Shown in pieces: positions 24,479-30,667 of a DNA stretch of 30,667 nucleotides (its first letter is position 1; each line of letters begins with the position of its first letter). The stretch comes from an uncultured Collinsella sp. (GTDB lineage: Bacteria; Actinomycetota; Coriobacteriia; Coriobacteriales; Coriobacteriaceae), in NCBI GenBank assembly GCA_902479075.1, contig CABSNK010000022.1, forward strand, positions 1-30,667, in the 5' to 3' direction. The position numbers were made by a program, and so were the translations under genes. The notes below the pieces were generated by a model. It saw nothing but the letters and a program-made list of their open reading frames with translations, had not been told where the DNA came from and searched no databases.

Positions 24479-25900
24479 ATGACCAACCCCATGCAGTTCC
24501 CCGACGGCTTTGTGTTTGGCGGCGCCACCGCCGCTTACCAGGTTGAGGGCGAGACCCGCACGCACGGCAAGGGCAAAGTGCCCTGGGACGATTTCCTGGC
24601 TGCTCAGGGTCGCTTCTCCCCCGATCCCGCAAGTGATTTCTACAACAAGTACCCGGTCGATATCGACCTGTGCCAGCGCTTCGGCATCAACGGTATCCGT
24701 GTCTCCATCGCTTGGAGCCGCATCTTCCCCAGCGGCACTGGTGAGATTAACCCCGAGGGTGTTGCCTTCTATCACGAGCTCTTTGCCACCTGCAATAAAG
24801 CCGGCGTTATCCCCTATGTCACGCTCGATCACTTCGATACGCCCGAGGCCTTTTACCAGAACGGCGGCGAGGGCTTCCTGACGCGCACGACGATCGACGC
24901 CTTTGTCGAGTACGCCAAGTTCTGCTTTGCCGAGTTCACCGAGGTCAAGCACTGGTTTACCTTTAACGAGATTCCCGCGACCGCCGAGGGCAGCTTTATC
25001 GTCGGCAACTGGCCGCACGGCGAGAAGTATCGCCTGGACAAGGCTTTCCAGCTCATGCACAACATGATGGTGGCCCACGCCAAGGCTGTCGTCGCCTTCC
25101 ATGAGGGCGGCTTTGAGGGCGAGATCGGCATTGTCCAGAACCTGGAGCCCAAGTATCCCCTCGATCCCAACAGTGCTGCCGACTGCGAGGCAGCTCGCAT
25201 GGCCGATGTCATCAACAACCGCTGGGTGCTCGACGCCACTTTCCGCGGCCACTATGCAGCCGACACCATGGAAGCCGCAACCAAGCTGGCCCATATCGCC
25301 GGCGGCGAGCTCGACGTCCGTGACGAGGACATCGCCGCGCTGACCGCCGCGCTCCCCTACAACGATTGCCTGGGCGTCAACACCTACAAGTGCCAGTTCC
25401 TGCGTGCTGCCGAGGGCGAAAACGACATCAACCACAATGGCACCGGCGACAAGGGCTCCTCGCGCTGGTTCCTCAAGGGCGTTGGTGAGTCATGCGTGCG
25501 CGAAGGCGTTCCCACCACCGATTGGGACTGGATCATCTATCCCGAGGGCCTGTACGACCTGCTGCTCCGCATTAAGAACGATTACCCCAACTACAAGAAG
25601 ATCTACATCACCGAGAACGGCATGGGCTATAAGGACGACTTCGAGGATGGCTTTATCGACGACGCCCCTCGTATCGATTACATGCGTCAGCATCTCGCAT
25701 GGATCCTCAAGGCAATCGACGGCGGCGTAAACGTCGACGGTTACTTTGTGTGGTCGCTGCAGGATCAGTTCTCCTGGACCAACGGCTACAACAAGCGCTA
25801 CGGCCTGTTCTACATCGACTTTGAGACCCAGAAGCGCTATCCCAAGGCGAGCGCGTACTGGTACAAGAACGTCGCAGAGACCGGCCTGCTCATGGCCTAG
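24479..25900 (+). CDS. lacG: GH1 6-phospho-beta-galactosidase, lac module 3
   Basis: A 473-residue LacG-type family 1 enzyme. Acid/base E164 is in WFTFNEIP and nucleophile E379 in YITENGMGY. FSWTNGYNKRYG supplies the phosphate-binding Ser, Lys and Tyr and the galactosidase-type Trp. The first 90 residues are nearly those of the module 1 enzyme (both have GGATAAYQVEGETRTHGKGK). In the substrate-loop region it reads LDHFDTPEAFYQNGGEG, where module 1 has LHHFDTPLPLFEKGD: the first His of the HHFD segment is Asp, which may alter the subsite. AGAAAGGA precedes the ATG. It lies 75 bp after EIICB with a weak hairpin between, and a strong terminator follows. Confidence 0.94.
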   Translation: MTNPMQFPDGFVFGGATAAYQVEGETRTHGKGKVPWDDFLAAQGRFSPDPASDFYNKYPVDIDLCQRFGINGIRVSIAWSRIFPSGTGEINPEGVAFYHELFATCNKAGVIPYVTLDHFDTPEAFYQNGGEGFLTRTTIDAFVEYAKFCFAEFTEVKHWFTFNEIPATAEGSFIVGNWPHGEKYRLDKAFQLMHNMMVAHAKAVVAFHEGGFEGEIGIVQNLEPKYPLDPNSAADCEAARMADVINNRWVLDATFRGHYAADTMEAATKLAHIAGGELDVRDEDIAALTAALPYNDCLGVNTYKCQFLRAAEGENDINHNGTGDKGSSRWFLKGVGESCVREGVPTTDWDWIIYPEGLYDLLLRIKNDYPNYKKIYITENGMGYKDDFEDGFIDDAPRIDYMRQHLAWILKAIDGGVNVDGYFVWSLQDQFSWTNGYNKRYGLFYIDFETQKRYPKASAYWYKNVAETGLLMA

Positions 25901-25923
25901 TTTCCGCCGCATACCCCCTGTCG

Positions 25924-25965
25924 GCCGCATACGAGCCCCTCCACGGGTTCGCATGCGGCTTTTTT
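25924..25965 (+). terminator. Intrinsic terminator of lac module 3
   Basis: A stem of GCCGCATACGAGCCC (25924-25938) against GGGTTCGCATGCGGC (25945-25959) is followed by six Ts. Repeat array 3 starts about 20 bp later. Confidence 0.85.
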
Positions 25966-25990
25966 GGCTCGGACCTGAGCGGGCCGTTTG

Positions 25991-26125
25991 TCTCAATCTA
26001 TAACATCTAGCAGGGATTTTCGGCCCTAGCTGTTATAGATTTAGACGAACGAGCAACCAGGGCTAAAAGATCTCAATCTGTAACACGTAGCCCACTTTCG
26101 ACCGTCTGCCTGTTACAGATCAAGA
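25991..26125. repeat. Alternating palindromic repeat array 3 (two copies)
   Basis: Subtype a has arms 25991-26005 and 26031-26045; subtype b has arms 26071-26085 and 26111-26125, the left arms 80 bp apart. In the first copy both arms carry the same compensating change (CTATAACA with TGTTATAG instead of CTGTAACA with TGTTACAG), so pairing is preserved. The array lies between the module 3 terminator and the Fic control region, in a 363-bp gap with no gene. Confidence 0.85.
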
Positions 26126-26180
26126 CAATAAGATAGTCAAATCCGAACTTTCCAAGCAGTTATGAAGCATGGTTTCTAGT

Positions 26181-26255
26181 TTTCGGTATCACGAACATAC
26201 TTTCGGTATCATTTAATGGTATTATGATATCGAAAGTATGTTCGTGATACCGAAA
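26181..26255. promoter_or_regulatory. 75-bp palindromic operator region of the Fic gene
   Basis: Two 32-bp arms (26181-26212 and 26224-26255) are complementary at 31 of 32 positions around an 11-bp loop. The left arm itself contains TTTCGGTATCA twice, 20 bp apart, so the whole has four related half-sites. A TATGAT that could be a -10 box (26223-26228) lies at the loop edge. The ribosome site AAAGGAG begins inside the right arm. Binding of the Fic protein's own winged helix would give autoregulation (inference); folding in RNA would also hide the ribosome site. Confidence 0.7.
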
Positions 26256-26263
26256 GGAGCCGC

Positions 26264-27496
26264 ATGCGCCAGTTCGATTACACCACAGTCCCAGCGGAAC
26301 TCGAAGCAACTCCAATCACCAACCTCCTCCTCTCGATACGCGAGCATAAAGGCCGACAGCTTGCTCTGAGTCAAGTTAAACCCGAACTTCTATCGTCACT
26401 TATGGAGGAAGCTAAGATCCAAAGCACCCAATCCTCCAACGGACTTGAAGGAATTGTTACCACCCAAAAAAGACTCAAAGCAATCATGGCGTATTCCGCC
26501 AAGCCAAGCTCCCGCGCAGAGGAAGAAATCGCTGGATACCGAGATGTGCTGTCGCTTATTCACGAGCAACACGATTCCATTCCCGTAACGCCATCGGTCA
26601 TTTTGCAGTTGCATCGTGACCTCATGGCGCACACGGCAATCTCGTATGGGGGCCATTGGAAAGATAGCGATAACGAAATCATCTCCATCGACAATCAAGG
26701 CAATCGATTTGTGCGCTTTAGGCCGCCTTCGGCCCTAGCAACCCCCGGACTTATCGAAGAAGCCTGTCGGTCCCTCAACGACGCCTTATCTCGTCAAGTT
26801 TGCGACCCCCTCCTTATATCATTCCGCTTCATCTTCGATTTTGTCAGCATTCATCCCTTCAACGATGGCAATGGCAGGATGAGCCGGCTCCTTACAACGC
26901 TGCTACTCGAAAAGACTGGATACGACGTTGCGCGTTACATCAGCATCGAACGACTTATTGAAGACAACAAGGCGCTCTACTACAACGCCCTCGCTGCAAG
27001 CTCCACTGGGTGGAATGAAAATCAAAACACCGAAGTACCCTTTATCCGTTTCATGCTCGGAACAACCCTGGCCGCCTACCGACAGCTCGAGCAGCGTACC
27101 TTAATTGAATCAAGCACTCGTCCCATGTCGAAGCAAGCGCGCATCGCTGTTCTATTTCAACAGAGACCCGGCGTCATTAAGAAATCCGACATCCGATCCA
27201 ACTGCCCCGATATCAGCGAGGTTACCGTTAAACGAACCCTCGGTCAGCTTGTTAGTTGCAGCGCAATCGAAAAAACAGGAGCGGGTCGTTCGACGGGCTA
27301 CATACTCAAAGACGTCCATGCTCTAGAACTATTCTTGCAATCCACAATACCCGATAGCGAGGCCGCAATAACAAAAGAGGCTCCAAAGGATAAGCTCCTT
27401 GAACGTGTAAACCACGCCGAGGATGAAAGCAGAGAGGGGCTCTATGAAGACTACGATTCATTCTCAAGGGACATAAAGACGAAATACGGAGTCTAG
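26264..27496 (+). CDS. Fic-domain protein with C-terminal winged helix
   Basis: A 410-residue Fic protein, a family that usually transfers AMP from ATP to target proteins. The catalytic motif is complete: H197-P-F-N-D-G-N-G-R. The N-terminal inhibitory helix has S58-NGL-E62-G63 (S-x-x-x-E-G), the class II self-inhibition motif. Residues about 285-350 form a winged-helix-like domain (KKSDIRSNCPDISEVTVKRT). AAAGGAG overlaps the upstream palindrome. Codon choice is looser and less GC-rich than in the neighbouring sugar genes, suggesting later acquisition. It is a single gene with no antitoxin-like small partner visible. The target is unknown, and relatives may be solitary regulators or toxin-like. 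Confidence 0.93.
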   Translation: MRQFDYTTVPAELEATPITNLLLSIREHKGRQLALSQVKPELLSSLMEEAKIQSTQSSNGLEGIVTTQKRLKAIMAYSAKPSSRAEEEIAGYRDVLSLIHEQHDSIPVTPSVILQLHRDLMAHTAISYGGHWKDSDNEIISIDNQGNRFVRFRPPSALATPGLIEEACRSLNDALSRQVCDPLLISFRFIFDFVSIHPFNDGNGRMSRLLTTLLLEKTGYDVARYISIERLIEDNKALYYNALAASSTGWNENQNTEVPFIRFMLGTTLAAYRQLEQRTLIESSTRPMSKQARIAVLFQQRPGVIKKSDIRSNCPDISEVTVKRTLGQLVSCSAIEKTGAGRSTGYILKDVHALELFLQSTIPDSEAAITKEAPKDKLLERVNHAEDESREGLYEDYDSFSRDIKTKYGV

Positions 27497-27562
27497 TCAT
27501 ATCCCAGAATAGCCTCATCCTTGTTGCCCAAAGTTATTTACGCGTCATTGTGAAGCGATAAC

Positions 27563-27580
27563 CCCTGCGCCGGCAGGGGC
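27563..27580. other. Short hairpin between convergent genes
   Basis: CCCCTGC-gccg-GCAGGGG is a 7-bp perfect stem in the 107-bp gap between the Fic gene and the convergent DeoR-family gene. Without a T tract on either strand it is only a possible weak terminator. Confidence 0.4.
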
Positions 27581-27603
27581 AGAAGTATCGTCTGTAGCAT
27601 TAG

Positions 27604-28368
27604 CTAGCAGATGACCCGCGTATGTTCCTCGATGGCGGCACGATCCTCGGCGGCGATGCCCGGCTCGCACACCACGGCGTCCAAATTGTCCAGGCGGCAG
27701 AAGGTGTAGAAGTCGCGCTTGCCGATCTTGCTGGAGTCGGCGATCAGATAGCGCGAGTCGGCCTTGCTAAAGGCGAGCTGCTGGATGCGGCCCTCTTCCA
27801 TATTGGATGTAGACACGTCGCCGTCCAGAATGCCGTTGGCACCGATAAACGCCGCGTCGATGCCCAGCGCACGCAGGGTATCCTCGGCCGTTGGTCCCAC
27901 AAAAGCGGCGGTGCGGCGACGGTACATGCCGCCCACCAGGCACAGGTCGCAGTCTTCGCGCGCCTCGAGCAGGTTAAACACCGAAAGCGAATTGGTCACA
28001 ATGCGCAGGCGAAACGCCGGCAGCATCGAGGCCATCTGCTCAACCGTGGTGCCCGTGCCCAAAAAGATGGTCGAGCCTTCCTCGATAAGCTCCACAGAAC
28101 GGCGCGCAATCTGCAACTTTTCCTCGGCATGCTTCGTGCGCTTTTCGCTGTGCGAATACTCATGGCGCAGCATAGCGTGTGGACGGCCCTGCGCACTGCG
28201 GGCTCCGCCGTGCACGCGCTCGATCTCGCCCAGGCTCGCAAGCTCCTCAAGGTCACGGCGGATCGTCATATCCGAGACACCTAACGCATCCGAAATCTCC
28301 TTGACCGAGACCGTTCCCTGTTCCTCGAGCAGCTGCCGAACCTTATCCTGTCGCTCCGCTTTAATCAC
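27604..28368 (-). CDS. lacR: DeoR-family repressor, LacR-like
   Basis: A 254-residue DeoR/GlpR-family regulator. The N-terminal helix-turn-helix has the full family pattern (VKEISDALGVSDMTIRRDLEEL), then HGGA. The sensor domain carries LGTGTTVEQMA, GGMYRRRTAAFVGP and a DSSKIGK loop that bind sugar phosphates in relatives. I start at the GTG at 28368, with GAGGA seven bases upstream, which places the first residues (IKAERQDKV) as in relatives; the frame is open to a GTG at 28395. Candidate sites near its own gene, lacABC and the EIIA gene suggest it is the tagatose-6-phosphate-responsive LacR (inference). It is convergent with Fic and divergent from galM. Confidence 0.85.
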   Translation of the reverse strand: MIKAERQDKVRQLLEEQGTVSVKEISDALGVSDMTIRRDLEELASLGEIERVHGGARSAQGRPHAMLRHEYSHSEKRTKHAEEKLQIARRSVELIEEGSTIFLGTGTTVEQMASMLPAFRLRIVTNSLSVFNLLEAREDCDLCLVGGMYRRRTAAFVGPTAEDTLRALGIDAAFIGANGILDGDVSTSNMEEGRIQQLAFSKADSRYLIADSSKIGKRDFYTFCRLDNLDAVVCEPGIAAEDRAAIEEHTRVIC

Positions 28369-28397
28369 GATGAGTCCTCGCTGTTCCACGCTCACGT

Positions 28398-28423
28398 CAA
28401 TTCAAACAATAACGAACAAATTG
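28398..28423. promoter_or_regulatory. Candidate autoregulatory LacR-type site
   Basis: TTCAAACAATAACGAACAAA (28401-28420), flanked by the inverted CAATT and AATTG, lies about 30-55 bp upstream of the repressor start. It resembles 11201-11220 (16 of 20 bases) upstream of the EIIA gene. Confidence 0.5.
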
Positions 28424-28490
28424 TATCAGACTCGCGCGCGTCAGAAATGAACGCCCGCACAGCTCCAATCATCACTTTTTTGAGAAAAAT

Positions 28491-28510
28491 ACCCCCTGCT
28501 TTAGTGGGGT
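28491..28510. promoter_or_regulatory. Small inverted repeat upstream of galM
   Basis: ACCCC-10 nt-GGGGT lies between the divergent LacR-like gene and galM, followed by GATAAT (28516-28521), which resembles a -10 box. It could be an operator, but support is thin. Confidence 0.25.
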
Positions 28511-28573
28511 GTAGTGATAATCTCGCCTGTTCGCGCTACAGTTTGTCGGAAATACCTCGATGTTAGGAACCAA

Positions 28574-29626
28574 ATGATCACTTCCGAGCTTTTCGGCACC
28601 GCGCCGTGCGGTACCCCCGTTCATCGTTACACCCTCAACGGGCCCGAGATCTGCGTTCGCATTATGGACTATGGCGCCACCGTGCTTGGTGTCGACGTGC
28701 CCGACATTCCCGGCAACGTGCGCGATGTGGTGCTGGGCTTCGATAAGCTCGAGGATTACTTTGACAACCCCGCCTGCTTTGGCGCGACCATCGGCCCCGT
28801 GGCAAACCGCACCGCGGGCGCCACGATCACCATCGCCGGCACGGACTGGCATATGCCCGCCAACGAGGGCGCCAACAACCTGCACAGCGATCTTGAGCAC
28901 GGTCTGCATAAACGCGTGTGGGACGTTGAGCTCGACGAGGCCCATAACGCCGTGCGCATGACCACCTCGCTTGAGGATGGCGAACTGGGCCTTCCCGGCA
29001 ACCGCACCTTTACGGCCGTGTTTACCGTTACACGCACCGGCGTCTTTCGCATCGAGTATGGCTGCGAGAGCGACCGCGCCACCTACGTGTCCATGACCAA
29101 CCACACGTACTTTAACCTTGCCGGCCATAACGCCGGCATGGACTGCGAGCACTTCTTTGTTGCCAACGCTGCCCACTACCTGCCCATCAACGAGCAGAAC
29201 ATCCCCACCGGCGAGATCGCTCCGGTCGAAGGCACGCCGTTTGACTTCCGTGAGCTGCGCCCCGTCGCTCCTGGCATGGAAGCCGACGACCCGCAGATTA
29301 AGCAGGCCCGTGGCTACGATCACTGCCTGTGCATCGATGGCTATCAGTACGGCCGTAATCTGCGCCGCGCGATGCACGTCGAGGAGATGTGGACCGGTCG
29401 TGAGTTGGATTACTACACCACCGCCCCGGGCGTGCAGCTCTACACCGGCAACTGGCTGGGCGACGAGCACGCCAAGGACGATGCCAACTATGGCTGGGGC
29501 GCTGGCTTTGCCCTCGAGGCAGAGATGTACCCCGACACACCGCACCAGCCGCTGTTCCCGCAGGGCATTGTGGGCCCGGGTCACCCCTACAGCAATGTGA
29601 TCGAATACCACTTTATGAGGCACTAA
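28574..29626 (+). CDS. galM: Aldose 1-epimerase (mutarotase)
   Basis: A 350-residue galactose mutarotase that interconverts beta- and alpha-D-galactose so that GalK can act. The substrate-binding loop GPVANRTAGA, H104 (NNLHSD), catalytic acid H177 (TNHTYFNLAG) and the C-terminal catalytic base E315 (FALEAEMYPD) are all present. The start at 28574 has AGGA six bases upstream; the longer reading from 28514 adds a non-conserved leader. It stands alone, divergent from the LacR-like repressor, with its own terminator. It complements galKT at the other end of the window, since beta-galactose released by a beta-galactosidase must be epimerised first. Confidence 0.95.
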   Translation: MITSELFGTAPCGTPVHRYTLNGPEICVRIMDYGATVLGVDVPDIPGNVRDVVLGFDKLEDYFDNPACFGATIGPVANRTAGATITIAGTDWHMPANEGANNLHSDLEHGLHKRVWDVELDEAHNAVRMTTSLEDGELGLPGNRTFTAVFTVTRTGVFRIEYGCESDRATYVSMTNHTYFNLAGHNAGMDCEHFFVANAAHYLPINEQNIPTGEIAPVEGTPFDFRELRPVAPGMEADDPQIKQARGYDHCLCIDGYQYGRNLRRAMHVEEMWTGRELDYYTTAPGVQLYTGNWLGDEHAKDDANYGWGAGFALEAEMYPDTPHQPLFPQGIVGPGHPYSNVIEYHFMRH

Positions 29627-29654
29627 GCCCACAACGCAACATATCGCACAGCAG

Positions 29655-29686
29655 CGCCCGCCGGCACACCGCCGACGGGCGTTTTT
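29655..29686 (+). terminator. Intrinsic terminator of galM
   Basis: CGCCCG (29655-29660) with CGGGCG (29676-29681), plus an inner CGGC/GCCG stem, is followed by TTTTT. It is nearly identical to the galKT terminator at 6645. Confidence 0.85.
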
Positions 29687-29730
29687 CATCTTTTGGGCTC
29701 TTTTTCGCTGTGACTGTATGAGTGACATAT

Positions 29731-29953
29731 CAAAACTATGCCCATTTACTACGTTTAGCCCGGGATGCTCGACCATGCACCGGTTTTTGTTAAATGCGCG
29801 AGCCGTCTACCTGCGGTTTTGTTTTTCTCAAATTCGACATGCTCGGCGATAACCGATCAAACGTAGTAAATGGGCATAGTTTTTGACAGGCGGCATCGCG
29901 CGCGTCCCTCGCAAGGGCAAAATGATCCGTTTTCCTCCGTCCCCAAGGGATCA
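29731..29953. repeat. 223-bp inverted-repeat element, copy B
   Basis: The inner 25 bases of each arm (29732-29756 and 29859-29883) are perfectly complementary. They share CAAAACTATGCC and TTTACTACG with copy A at 10429. TCTACCTGCGG (29806-29816) is again 75 bp from the left end, and the 31-bp TGATCC...GGATCA repeat (29923-29953) again starts 38 bp after the right arm. Most of the interior differs from copy A. The right end overlaps the last three bases, the stop codon, of the neighbouring PTS gene. It fills most of the 324-bp gap after galM. Confidence 0.75.
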
Positions 29954-30433
29954 GTTGAACAGATTGTCGATGGGATCGGGGGCGGAACTGGGGAGATAGC
30001 GGATTTCTAGCTCTATGCCGAGTTCTTGCAGCTCTTTGAAGGCGGCGATGTCCATATCGTCTACGGCAACGGCAGGCGTTGCAGAGCGTTTGCCCTCCCC
30101 TGTCTGCATATGGCCAATGCTGATCTTGGTTATTGGCACACCACCCTTAACCAACGCGAGCGCATCGGCGGGTGAGGCCACCATGATCAGAATCCATTGA
30201 CGCGGCGTTGCGGTATGAATGATGTCGATAGTCCTTTGCACCGAGAAAAACCGTGTCCAGACGCCTTCTGGCGCCGCCGCCCTCATGGGTGCCCATTGGC
30301 GCGAATCCGCCGCGATCTCATCGTTGACGATTAGGACAAGGTTGGAACCCACGGCTTCGTTCCACAGTTCAACGTCTTGCCCGTAAATAAACCGGTCATC
30401 GATGCGTGTGAGAAGAATCTTGGGTTGAGCCAT
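29951..30433 (-). CDS. Mannose/sorbose-family PTS EIIB-like protein lacking the active histidine
   Basis: A 160-residue protein with the full fold of mannose/fructose/sorbose-family EIIB: an N-terminal TRIDDRFIYGQ, VNDEIAADSRQW, a GGVPITKISIGHMQTGEGK stretch and a C-terminal GIELEIRYLP. In active relatives the first segment reads RIDDRLIHGQV, and its His is phosphorylated. Here that position is Tyr17, encoded by TAC. So it probably cannot carry phosphate and may act as a regulator or decoy, or be decaying, though the frame is intact. No EIIA, EIIC or EIID partners are nearby. The start at 30433 has GGGG upstream. Its stop codon lies in repeat element B. Confidence 0.85.
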   Translation of the reverse strand: MAQPKILLTRIDDRFIYGQDVELWNEAVGSNLVLIVNDEIAADSRQWAPMRAAAPEGVWTRFFSVQRTIDIIHTATPRQWILIMVASPADALALVKGGVPITKISIGHMQTGEGKRSATPAVAVDDMDIAAFKELQELGIELEIRYLPSSAPDPIDNLFN

Positions 30434-30590
30434 CGCTGCCCCATTCTGCTTGAGATCCGCAAGAGCAAGACATCACGTCACCAATATTAGTGCATTTAAA
30501 GTGAGAAAAGCCGTCAGAACCCTTGCGCGGATGTGCGATGTCCCGTATCATAGACAGCCGTTGATGCCTCAGTTGCGTCACCACATGGCC
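30434..30590. other. Divergent region between EIIB-like gene and tRNA-Thr
   Basis: No gene is visible. It contains the tRNA promoter and, presumably, the promoter of the EIIB-like gene. Confidence 0.5.
30523..30551 (+). promoter_or_regulatory. Promoter of tRNA-Thr
   Basis: TTGCGC (30523-30528) and TATCAT (30546-30551) are separated by 17 bp, a good sigma-70-type pair, placing the transcript start near 30558, about 33 bases before the tRNA. Confidence 0.65.
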
Positions 30591-30666
30591 GCCAGCGTAG
30601 CTCAGTTGGTAGAGCACCGCTCTCGTAAAGCGGGGGTCACCGGTTCGAGCCCGGTCGCTGGCTCCA
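30591..30666 (+). tRNA. tRNA-Thr (anticodon CGT)
   Basis: A complete 76-nt cloverleaf. The acceptor stem is GCCAGCG/CGCTGGC, the D arm is GCTC-AGTTGGTA-GAGC, and the anticodon stem CCGCT/AGCGG has the loop CTCGTAA (anticodon CGT, reading ACG codons). The variable region is five bases, and the T arm is ACCGG-TTCGAGC-CCGGT. The discriminator is T, and CCA is encoded in the gene. All stems are fully paired. Confidence 0.97.
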
Positions 30667-30667
30667 T

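Noticed and set aside
22523..25435. A 970-codon open frame on the minus strand, antisense to the third EIICB and GH1 genes.
   Set aside because: It is the mirror of strongly GC-biased coding sequence: rich in Gly, Asp, Val, Leu and His, with no domain motif and no ribosome site, and it covers two well-supported genes and the gap between them.
16079..26125. Possible CRISPR arrays, because of regular ~80-bp spacing.
   Set aside because: The unit is itself a long hairpin, the copies alternate between two subtypes, there are only 2-3 per locus, the intervening ~20 bases are too short for spacers, and no cas gene is present.
26264..27496. Toxin-antitoxin pair around the Fic gene.
   Set aside because: The inhibitory S-x-x-x-E-G motif is inside the Fic protein itself and no small partner gene is visible upstream or downstream.
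30591..30666. tRNA gene as an integration site for a mobile element.
   Set aside because: No integrase or repeated tRNA 3' end is seen, and the window ends one base after the gene.

Overview
The window looks like chromosome of a GC-rich, anaerobic gut actinobacterium of the class Coriobacteriia, most likely Collinsella or a close relative. This is inference from codon bias, a clostridial-type galactokinase, a class II GalT, the phosphotransferase/tagatose-6-phosphate route for lactose, and an oxygen-detoxifying flavodiiron protein. The genus was not confirmed by any search. Almost everything here serves uptake and breakdown of lactose, galactose and related beta-galactosides.

Left part (1-9.2 kb): a DeoR-family regulator converges on a flavodiiron protein. 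A LacI-family repressor then stands divergent from galK-galT (Leloir pathway), which overlap and end in a strong terminator. On the minus strand follow lacA-lacB-lacC (galactose-6-phosphate isomerase and tagatose-6-phosphate kinase). No lacD aldolase, galE or phosphoglucomutase gene is present.

Middle (9.3-26 kb): an uncharacterised membrane protein, a single PTS EIIA (lacF-like), then three consecutive lac modules. Each module has a leftward LacI-family repressor and a divergent rightward pair made of a fused PTS EIICB and a LacG-like GH1 6-phospho-beta-galactosidase. The order is EIICB-GH1, GH1-EIICB, EIICB-GH1. The one EIIA presumably serves all three EIICBs. Imported sugar phosphates would be split by the GH1 enzymes, with galactose-6-phosphate going to LacABC and free galactose to GalM/GalK/GalT.

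Right part (26-30.7 kb): an autoregulated-looking Fic protein in a less GC-rich patch, a DeoR-family (LacR-like) repressor, galM, a stand-alone mannose-family PTS EIIB whose phosphorylatable histidine is replaced by tyrosine, and tRNA-Thr(CGT) at the right edge.

The non-coding DNA is rich. Four LacI paralogues each sit beside their own version of a 16-bp operator with an ACGT-like centre, and their recognition-helix residues differ in parallel. A CCGTTC(A/G)CGG motif lies upstream of the operators in all six sugar intergenic regions. DeoR-type sites link lacABC, the EIIA gene and the LacR-like gene. A palindromic repeat with about 80-bp period and two alternating subtypes (seven copies at three loci) follows the terminator of each lac module. 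A ~222-bp element with 25-bp inverted repeats is present twice.
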